From Oscillospiraceae bacterium (GTDB lineage Bacteria > Bacillota > Clostridia > Oscillospirales > CAG-272): a DNA stretch of 49,738 bases. Location: the NCBI GenBank assembly GCA_015065105.1, contig SVQZ01000018.1, positions 1 to 49,738 on the forward strand, in the 5' to 3' direction. Each line of letters opens with the position of its first letter. The stretch's first letter is position 1. Shown one piece after another: positions 43,771 to 49,738 of this stretch. A model generated the notes under the pieces. That model made no database searches, was not told where the DNA came from, and was given only the letters and a program-made list of their open reading frames with translations. The translations under genes and the position numbers were made by a program.

Positions 43771-44373
43771 ATGGAAAACAAAAGGAAGTCTCTATTTAAA
43801 AGAATAATAAGTATATCTTTGGCGGTATTCTTTGTACTGTCATTTACGCTTCTTATCTTTGCAACGGTATCTTTGAAAAATAACAAGGCATCGCTCTTCG
43901 GTCATCATTTATATTACGTGACCACCAAAAGCATGGAGCCGGATATACACAAAGGAAGTTTTGTGATAGCCAAAATAACCGATACCGAAGAATTAAAGGT
44001 TGGAGACGTTATATCCTTTGTTTCCCGTGACCCTGATATTGCAGGTATGATAAATACCCACAATATTGATAAAATCAGCTACGATACAAACGGTAAGCCT
44101 GTGTTTACCACAAAGGGTTCCAACAACCCCACAGCCGACAAATATCCTGTTTATCCCGAGGATATACGCGGCAGGGTCGTTTATGATTCCTTGTTTATCG
44201 GTAAAGTATTCAAGGCGGTTTCAAATAAATGGGTCTCATTTTGTATTACGGTGTTACCCATATTGGTCATAGTTCTTGTAAACTTTATCGACCTTGTAAA
44301 GGTAATAAACTTCTTTCCCGATGATGATGTAAAGAAGGAAAAAAATATTAATTCACAAAAAGGAGGTAATTAA
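43771..44373 (+). CDS. SipW-like (ER-type) signal peptidase I, second copy, altered acid residue
   Basis: A 200-residue membrane protease with an N-terminal helix, a catalytic domain and a C-terminal helix (~150-175). Ser54 in TKSMEPDI and His97 in NTHNIDK fit the ER/SipW type. The usual GDNNP is GSNNP (Ser117 instead of Asp), so the third catalytic residue is missing or supplied elsewhere. It starts 20 bases after the helical-tail gene and ends 2 bases before the GLUG protein gene. It may process the SipW-dependent proteins at 47346 and 47982 (inference). Confidence 0.85.
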   Translation: MENKRKSLFKRIISISLAVFFVLSFTLLIFATVSLKNNKASLFGHHLYYVTTKSMEPDIHKGSFVIAKITDTEELKVGDVISFVSRDPDIAGMINTHNIDKISYDTNGKPVFTTKGSNNPTADKYPVYPEDIRGRVVYDSLFIGKVFKAVSNKWVSFCITVLPILVIVLVNFIDLVKVINFFPDDDVKKEKNINSQKGGN

Positions 44374-44375
44374 AT

Positions 44376-47318
44376 ATGTTCAGAAGAAAAAGTATTGCTA
44401 TGCTCATGGCTGTTGTTATGCTCCTTTCTGCTTTCAATTTTATGACCCTCCCTTCGAGTGCGGCTACAACGATAACCGTTGCCACCGCAACGGATCTTGC
44501 AAATCTTAATACGAATATTGCGAATGCTACCGCACCCGTTACCGTAAATTTTACTGCGGATATTGATATGGACGGTATAAATTATACCTCTGTAAATACT
44601 ACAAAAAGACTCCTTGTTCACGGTAATAACCATTATATCAACAATTTAAGGACTAATCAGTACGGTCTGTTTACCAAGGTTGGCGCGAGTTCATCGATAA
44701 CTAATCTGGGTCTTACAAACGCTTACGTTACCCATTTTTCCGCTACCTCTAAAGGTTACGGACTTCTTTTGAGTATAGCAGGCAATAATACGACCATTAC
44801 CGGATGCTTCGTGCACGGTTCCTTGGCTGTTTATTCGGCAGAGAATTCAAACGCAGAGGCTGTCGGCGGTATGGTAGGTTATTTCAACGGAACTATGAAT
44901 AACTGTTTTTCCGTTGTCGATATACACACGGATGCACGTATGGTAGGCGGTCTTATCGGACATTATTACGCTATCGATAAAGAAGATTCCGTATCTATCA
45001 GTTATTCCACAGGTACGATCGATAATAAGGGCAGGGAATATATAGGAGGTCTTATCGGTAAAGCGGAATGCTCCTGTCTGCATCAATGCTATACTTCAAT
45101 GCAGATCAAGAATACTTATACCGATTACGTTCGTTCTATCGGTGTAGTTCCCGATCTTGACCCCTATGTTTTCTATGACGAGAACGTTTGCTATCAGCGT
45201 CAGGATGAAAACGACGAGGAGCACCGTTTCAACGGTAAATATTCTTCGGTATTCCCGTCTGCCGATCTTTGGGTATATTCGGATACCTATTATCCCCAGA
45301 TAGCATATTTTTACAATAATACTACTAATAATGTATTTAAAAATATTTCCGCTATTTCTGCCGCAAAGGTTTATCTTAATAATGCTGTTTATGGCAGAGA
45401 GCATATGCCTCTCAGTACAAAAACCGCTTATCAGACCGCTACTGTAACTTCAAATACCGGTACGGATAATAATAAGATTCAATGGCATATTACAGGCGGT
45501 GTTGATGAATATTTCTATCCCGGTCAAAGCTACACTATCAATGAAGGAAAGATAGACGGTCTTTCGGGTAACACATACGATTCCGAAAGCGGTAAATATA
45601 TCTTTACTACTGCGGCTGACGTTGTATTTACTGCTGTTAGCGGCAAATTTGAAAGAAATATAACCGTTCACGTTACAGACAGTTCGACAACCCCATATAC
45701 GTTCAGCGGCGGCGGTGCCGGTACATCCGCATCTCCTTACCTTATTAAAACTCCTGCCGATCTTGATCTTATAAGATTTTATTGTATCAATGATATAAAC
45801 GGCGAGTTATATTATAAGATCAACAATTCCTTGGATCTTTCAAATGATAATAATACTAAAGAATGGTATTCTATTTATGCCTTCAAGGGTCATATTTTAG
45901 GTAATAAAAAGGATATTTTAAATCTTAACATAACAAAGCCTACCGCATTAGGCGGCGATGCAGGCTTTATCGGTTCCATAACCGGCAATACGACTATTGA
46001 TGGGTTGTATATTGCAGGAGCAAATATCTATCCTGCAAACAACTGCATCAATGCCGGTCTTCTTGCAGGCTCTTCTTACAATGCTCAGATCAGTAATTGT
46101 GCAGTTTCCGGGTTGATCAGCGGCGCACGTAACGCCGGCGGTCTTATCGGTTATGCAACAGATACCGACGTGAACGCTTGTATAGTTAGCGGTGCAGCAT
46201 TTGCTTCCGAGTATGCCGGAGGACTTATCGGCATAGCCGACGACTCAGGTGTAACCATCATAGATACTCTTACTGCAGTTACCTGTATGAATGCATCGCT
46301 TATGGCAGGTATGATCGCGAAGAGCAGCGGCGCTTCGATCACGACCTCGCTCAGTAATTCTATTCTCTATACTCAAAATGATAATGGCAAGGCAGGCCTT
46401 TATAACGGAACTGCTTCGGTTTCCTATTCATATTTCTATGACAACGGCGCTATGATCTATGGTGATGAACACGGCAAGACCAGAGCAGAGCTTATGGCTA
46501 CCGATGCAAAGGACACGTTATTTAACGATCACGGCAGTTCTATGTGGACACGCAGCTCTACAACTGCTTCTAACAGTATATGTCCGATACCGAATCTCAA
46601 CAAATCATCCATGAAATATTTGGCTGATAACCTTGTGTATTATACCGCTGATATAGGAACTCCCTGTCTTTATAATTTTAAATATTGTAAGATGCAGGGC
46701 GGTTATCTTACTGCGCAAAGTGTTGACGGATATTCTGTTTACGGTGAAGAAGATAATAACTATGAACCGAATGCAGCCTGGGAATCTTCCGACGGTTATA
46801 TTAACACCTTTGAGAATAAAAACGGCGGTAAGGAGTTGTTCCTGCTCAAGAAAAGGGGAACCTCTAACCATGACGTTCGTTATCTCATTTTCGACGTTCC
46901 GACTATAAAAGTTGTATATAAGAACAAGATATCTCTTGACAGCGATGTAAATGAATATCTTGATGATATGACAAACACGTCGCTTTTGAGCTTTACTGAT
47001 GCTGATGATGTTAATTATAACTTTATTCTGGATATAAATGAAAGCGATCTTGACGTATATAAAGAGCTTCCGATCAAATTAGTTTCTATGAAGGACAGCT
47101 TGAAGATCAAGGTAACATTACCCGAAACAAAGTATGCTTATACCATAACAGCGTTTACGGATGAGGAAGAAACCCAAAAGATAGCTCCTATCGATACCGA
47201 TACCTTCGCTATCGAAGATATGGTCGATCCGGATAGCGGAAGATATTCAATGTATATTAACATTTCAATTACTCAAAAAGTTTTACCCTGGGGTATTTAT
47301 AATATTGACTGCAATTAA
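44376..47318 (+). CDS. Secreted GLUG-repeat surface protein
   Basis: A 980-residue exported protein. A signal peptide (1-~31, ending SSAATT) precedes a start typical of GLUG proteins (ATATDLANLN, then strands and loops of a right-handed beta-helix). GLUG-like units GGMVGYFNG, GGLIGHYYA, GGLIGKAEC, GGLIGYATD and GGLIGIADD occur in two clusters (~160-235 and ~560-650). An Ig-like segment lies between, and a beta-rich C-terminal region (~800-980) follows. Such proteins occur in adhesins and biofilm matrix. No anchor is seen. A very strong AGGAGGT ribosome site lies 2 bases after the signal peptidase gene, which implies tight coupling. Confidence 0.85.
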   Translation: MFRRKSIAMLMAVVMLLSAFNFMTLPSSAATTITVATATDLANLNTNIANATAPVTVNFTADIDMDGINYTSVNTTKRLLVHGNNHYINNLRTNQYGLFTKVGASSSITNLGLTNAYVTHFSATSKGYGLLLSIAGNNTTITGCFVHGSLAVYSAENSNAEAVGGMVGYFNGTMNNCFSVVDIHTDARMVGGLIGHYYAIDKEDSVSISYSTGTIDNKGREYIGGLIGKAECSCLHQCYTSMQIKNTYTDYVRSIGVVPDLDPYVFYDENVCYQRQDENDEEHRFNGKYSSVFPSADLWVYSDTYYPQIAYFYNNTTNNVFKNISAISAAKVYLNNAVYGREHMPLSTKTAYQTATVTSNTGTDNNKIQWHITGGVDEYFYPGQSYTINEGKIDGLSGNTYDSESGKYIFTTAADVVFTAVSGKFERNITVHVTDSSTTPYTFSGGGAGTSASPYLIKTPADLDLIRFYCINDINGELYYKINNSLDLSNDNNTKEWYSIYAFKGHILGNKKDILNLNITKPTALGGDAGFIGSITGNTTIDGLYIAGANIYPANNCINAGLLAGSSYNAQISNCAVSGLISGARNAGGLIGYATDTDVNACIVSGAAFASEYAGGLIGIADDSGVTIIDTLTAVTCMNASLMAGMIAKSSGASITTSLSNSILYTQNDNGKAGLYNGTASVSYSYFYDNGAMIYGDEHGKTRAELMATDAKDTLFNDHGSSMWTRSSTTASNSICPIPNLNKSSMKYLADNLVYYTADIGTPCLYNFKYCKMQGGYLTAQSVDGYSVYGEEDNNYEPNAAWESSDGYINTFENKNGGKELFLLKKRGTSNHDVRYLIFDVPTIKVVYKNKISLDSDVNEYLDDMTNTSLLSFTDADDVNYNFILDINESDLDVYKELPIKLVSMKDSLKIKVTLPETKYAYTITAFTDEEETQKIAPIDTDTFAIEDMVDPDSGRYSMYINISITQKVLPWGIYNIDCN

Positions 47319-47345
47319 ATCTTAAGGAAAGGAGCGGGAATTGCC

Positions 47346-47966
47346 TTGGATAACAAATCCTATCTTAATTTAAAAAGAGAATTTATAAAATCTGCGGCAA
47401 CGTTGATTCTCGCCCTTATTCTTTTGGTAACGGCCGTTGTTGCTTGGTTTTCGATCTCCACAATAACAAAGGTCTCGAATTTTGTTCTCTCGGTACAGAC
47501 CGAGGACGGAGGTATTTATTTAGCTGACACTGTTGCCGTGAAGAGTTCTTTTGTTCTGCCCTGTGCCACAAAGCATGAAGACGATACTATTTCTGCAAAT
47601 GATCTTTCGCAGGCTATACACGTTGAAACCTTTGATATTATGATCTCCTCTGACGTGAAGAAGTTTACGGTCAGTGTAACTCCCTCAGAAGACAGCAAAA
47701 ATCTTCACTTTTATATCGACGGTAATTACACAAATATAGACAGTGTTTCTTCTTTAGCAACGGAAATAAAGGAATTTCCCGAGGACGTTGATGCTGATAT
47801 GACATATACTACCTCAAATCAACAGGCGACTGAAGGTTATTATAAAAGAACTGTAGCTGTTGTATTCTGGGCTGAGTATAATGATGAAACCGAAGCTGAA
47901 TTAATGGTTGAAGAAATAAGTAAATTAGAGTTCAGTGCTTTGGTTGAGTTCAGCGATGACGAATAA
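47346..47966 (+). CDS. SipW-dependent TasA-like protein, minor subunit
   Basis: A 206-residue secreted protein with a SipW-dependent signal (hydrophobic 17-34, then VVAWFSISTITKVSNF) and an opening DGGIYLADT that parallels DTGLYIAAAD in the main subunit at 38110. The end (VVFWAEYNDE...LEFSALVEF) matches the terminal strands of the same family. It is likely a second fibre component or cap (inference). It starts with TTG at 47346 behind AAGGAAAGGAG, 27 bases after the GLUG gene. Confidence 0.78.
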   Translation: MDNKSYLNLKREFIKSAATLILALILLVTAVVAWFSISTITKVSNFVLSVQTEDGGIYLADTVAVKSSFVLPCATKHEDDTISANDLSQAIHVETFDIMISSDVKKFTVSVTPSEDSKNLHFYIDGNYTNIDSVSSLATEIKEFPEDVDADMTYTTSNQQATEGYYKRTVAVVFWAEYNDETEAELMVEEISKLEFSALVEFSDDE

Positions 47967-47981
47967 TTTGGGTGAAGCTGT

Positions 47982-48677
47982 ATGAAAAAGAATGAAAAGA
48001 TAGAAAAATTAATAAATTCCTCCGAAAAGAACAATCACAGGAGAGTGATCACAGTTCTTGTTATTGCTGTTTGTGCATTACTTCTTGCGGCGGCTATGAT
48101 CATAGTGGGTCATTTTACAGGTACTCTTTCATGGTTTTCAAAAACAAAAAGCTCTGCAGAGCGTGATATCAGGGTTACCAATTTTGATGCGACTGCAATG
48201 ATAAGCGTTGATGCAGGAAAAAGCTATTCTGCATTGAACAGAACCTTTGTTTCAAAGGCAAATTTCGATAACCTCAGATTAAATATAAATTATACCGGTG
48301 AAAGTAATGCTTATATCAGAGTTAAGCTTTTCGAGAGCTTTTGCGACCAGAATATGGTTGAGATAGTTTCGAGTCCTGTTTCATATTCAACTGTAAGCGG
48401 ATGGGAATATAACGAAACTGACGGATATTATTACTATAATCAGATAGTTAAAGGTGTAAAAGAGGCTTCGGATGATGATACCGCTAACGATACCGGTGAT
48501 GAAACAGGCGGTGATGGAGGCTATTTGATAAATTTTATCACAGGTGCTTCGGTTTCTTCTGAGGAGGTTCAATATACAAATACCGATGGATTTAAGCTTA
48601 TTGCAATAATAGAGCAGGTACAGCCTGACAGATTTGAGGATTTCTTCGGCTCGAATGCTTTAAATAGTATAAATTGA
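47982..48677 (+). CDS. SipW-dependent-like secreted protein, accessory fibre component
   Basis: A 231-residue protein with a long basic N-terminus, a membrane segment (~22-44) and a GTLSWFSKTKSSAERDIRVTNFDA stretch resembling SipW-type cleavage and the following strand. The mature part has a YIRVKLFESF strand and an acidic Asp/Gly-rich loop (DDDTANDTGDETGGDGG) that could bind calcium (inference). It is more distant from the subunits at 38110 and 47346. It is the last gene before a terminator, 15 bases behind its neighbour. Confidence 0.7.
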   Translation: MKKNEKIEKLINSSEKNNHRRVITVLVIAVCALLLAAAMIIVGHFTGTLSWFSKTKSSAERDIRVTNFDATAMISVDAGKSYSALNRTFVSKANFDNLRLNINYTGESNAYIRVKLFESFCDQNMVEIVSSPVSYSTVSGWEYNETDGYYYYNQIVKGVKEASDDDTANDTGDETGGDGGYLINFITGASVSSEEVQYTNTDGFKLIAIIEQVQPDRFEDFFGSNALNSIN

Positions 48678-48680
48678 GTA

Positions 48681-48705
48681 ACAAAAGCCGTTCACGGCTT
48701 TTTGT
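48681..48705 (+). terminator. Terminator ending the surface-fibre operon
   Basis: ACAAAAGCCG (48681-48690) pairs with CGGCTTTTTGT (48695-48705, one bulged T) through a 4-base loop. It starts 3 bases past the last stop codon. Confidence 0.88.
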
Positions 48706-48784
48706 TCTGTAATATTCAAATGATTCCCAAAACTTGTTATTTTTATTTTAAATACTTATTATTGACAAAAAATATTTGATACTG

Positions 48785-48790
48785 TATAAT
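48785..48790 (+). promoter_or_regulatory. Putative -10 element for the glycosyltransferase gene
   Basis: TATAAT at 48785-48790 lies 45 bases before the TTG start. A TTGACA at 48772 is only 7 bp away, so no proper -35 is evident; an activator may be needed. Confidence 0.4.
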
Positions 48791-48835
48791 GTTTAGAGTA
48801 TCTTAAAGTTATTATTATGAAAAGGGGTGTGAGCT

Positions 48836-49591
48836 TTGCCTAAAGTCAGTGTTATAATGCCTGCATACAATTCGAGTAAGACAATTGGTGCGACTATCGA
48901 TTCAGTTTTGAAGCAGACTTACGGCGATTATGAGATCATTGTTATAGACGATGGCTCAAAGGATGATACTGCGGCTATAGTTGAAGGTAAAGCTGCATCT
49001 GACGATAGAATCAAATTCTATAAAAATGAAAAGAATATTGGTGTGTCGGATACAAGAAACCGTGCCATATCCTTATCTTCCGGTGAATGGATAGCATTTC
49101 TTGACAGTGACGATCTCTGGCGCGAGGATAAGCTTGAAAGACAGCTTAAATTAGCTTCCGAAAGTAATGCTGATATTATATATTCCTCCTATGCCATGAT
49201 AGATATTGACGGCAACAAGAAGTGTAATGATTTCATAGTTGACGAACATACTAATTTCAAAAAAATGCTTGTCCGAAATGAAATAGGATGTCTTACTGTG
49301 CTTGTGAAGAGATCCGCAATTGCTGATTTTAAGTTTATGGGAGAGTTTGCTCATGAGGATTACGTTCTTTGGCTGAGTCTTCTTGAGGACGGTTATACTG
49401 CGATCGGTGATAAAAAGGTGCTTGCAGAATACCGTGTTTATCCCGGTACTCGCTCCTATAATAAATTCAGAGCAGCGAAAAACAGATGGCTCGTTTATCG
49501 CAAAAAGCTGAAGATGCCTTTGTTTAAGAGCTGTGTTACTATGCTTAAATACGTGTTGGTTACACTTAAAAAGTATAAGGCGGCAAAATAA
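48836..49591 (+). CDS. GT2-family glycosyltransferase
   Basis: A 251-residue cytoplasmic GT-A enzyme. It opens with VSVIMPAYNSSKTI, has IDDGSKDDT at ~38-45 and the metal-binding DSDD at 90-93, followed by EDKLERQL and, later, an HEDYVLWL segment that is the usual position of the catalytic base. Such enzymes add sugars to exopolysaccharide, wall polymer or lipid-linked precursors. The start is TTG behind AAAAGGGGTG. It has its own -10-like site after the operon terminator, so it may be a separate unit; glycosylation of the neighbouring surface proteins is possible but not shown. Confidence 0.9.
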   Translation: MPKVSVIMPAYNSSKTIGATIDSVLKQTYGDYEIIVIDDGSKDDTAAIVEGKAASDDRIKFYKNEKNIGVSDTRNRAISLSSGEWIAFLDSDDLWREDKLERQLKLASESNADIIYSSYAMIDIDGNKKCNDFIVDEHTNFKKMLVRNEIGCLTVLVKRSAIADFKFMGEFAHEDYVLWLSLLEDGYTAIGDKKVLAEYRVYPGTRSYNKFRAAKNRWLVYRKKLKMPLFKSCVTMLKYVLVTLKKYKAAK

Positions 49592-49675
49592 ATGACCAAG
49601 GAAAGAAGTTTTTATGGCTCTGTGTCAATAGTTGGGGTAAATAAAAAATAGAATAAAGTAACAAAATTTAATAAA

Positions 49676-49726
49676 AGCATAGAAAAAGCATCTTGAAGCG
49701 AAGCGGAAAGATGCTTTTTCTATGCT
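49676..49726 (-). terminator. Large inverted repeat near the window end, probable minus-strand terminator
   Basis: A perfect 19-bp stem (49676-49694 with 49708-49726) has a 13-base loop. T-rich sequence follows on the minus strand (complement of 49655-49675), so it probably ends a minus-strand gene lying beyond the window. It could equally be a dispersed palindromic repeat. Confidence 0.55.
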
Positions 49727-49738
49727 TCGCGGCTCATG

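Noticed and set aside
48772-48790. TTGACA at 48772 with TATAAT at 48785 as a full promoter
   Set aside because: The spacing is only 7 bp, far from the 16-18 bp needed, so only the -10 element is reported with low confidence.

Overview
The window reads as a chromosomal segment of a low-to-moderate-GC Gram-positive bacterium of the Clostridia type, probably an uncultured gut Oscillospirales-like lineage. The reasons are SLH-anchored surface proteins, AdhE, large 2-hydroxyacyl-CoA dehydratase activase-like proteins, SipW-dependent secreted proteins, near-consensus sigma-A promoters, strong Shine-Dalgarno sites with some TTG and GTG starts, and many intrinsic terminators. No phage genes, transposase, plasmid functions or CRISPR array were seen. 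Species cannot be named from this sequence.

Region 1 (1-10200, plus strand) holds surface and envelope genes: the end of an SLH/DUF4838 protein, a secreted purple-acid-phosphatase-like protein with duplicated C-terminal modules, a VanZ-like membrane protein, a YgjV-like membrane protein and a MacB-type ABC transporter with a very large extracytoplasmic domain. Region 2 (10200-12400, minus strand) is a compact birA-ccdA-tlpA operon for protein biotinylation and thiol-disulfide chemistry at the membrane. Region 3 (12400-16320, plus strand) carries adhE, an FlK-like acyl-CoA thioesterase and a membrane-anchored metallophosphoesterase that overlaps it. Positions 16322-16712 are a non-coding, hairpin-rich block with about 55 bp terminal inverted repeats, MITE-like in form. 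It is followed on the minus strand by an SLH/NlpC-P60 cell-wall hydrolase.

Region 4 (18570-24206, plus strand) is an operon of a YgjP-like metalloprotease, two ABC exporter half-transporters that each have an N-terminal extension with a zinc ribbon, and a DUF1854 protein between them. Region 5 (24240-29206, minus strand) is a three-gene operon: a double-ATPase dehydratase activase/DUF2229 protein, a separate 2-hydroxyacyl-CoA-dehydratase-like protein and an acyl-ACP thioesterase. A tRNA-Lys(TTT) gene with its own promoter and terminator follows.

Region 6 (29600-49600, plus strand) is the most unusual part: a long surface-structure locus. It has a 2180-residue secreted protein with about nine InlB/Listeria-Bacteroides-type repeats, a degenerate EAL-domain protein, several SipW-dependent (TasA/CalY-like) fibre-subunit-like proteins and two ER-type (SipW-like) signal peptidases. 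It also has a membrane-anchored McrB-like AAA+ ATPase and a DUF2357 (McrC-like) partner in which the nuclease part appears to be replaced by a roughly 340-residue Lys/Ala/Glu helix with eight 24-residue repeats. A 980-residue GLUG-repeat surface protein completes the main run, and a GT2 glycosyltransferase under its own promoter follows. My inference is a fibre or adhesin export and assembly system that has recruited an McrB/McrC-type remodelling pair and a dead EAL domain. This is the best candidate here for an undescribed system.
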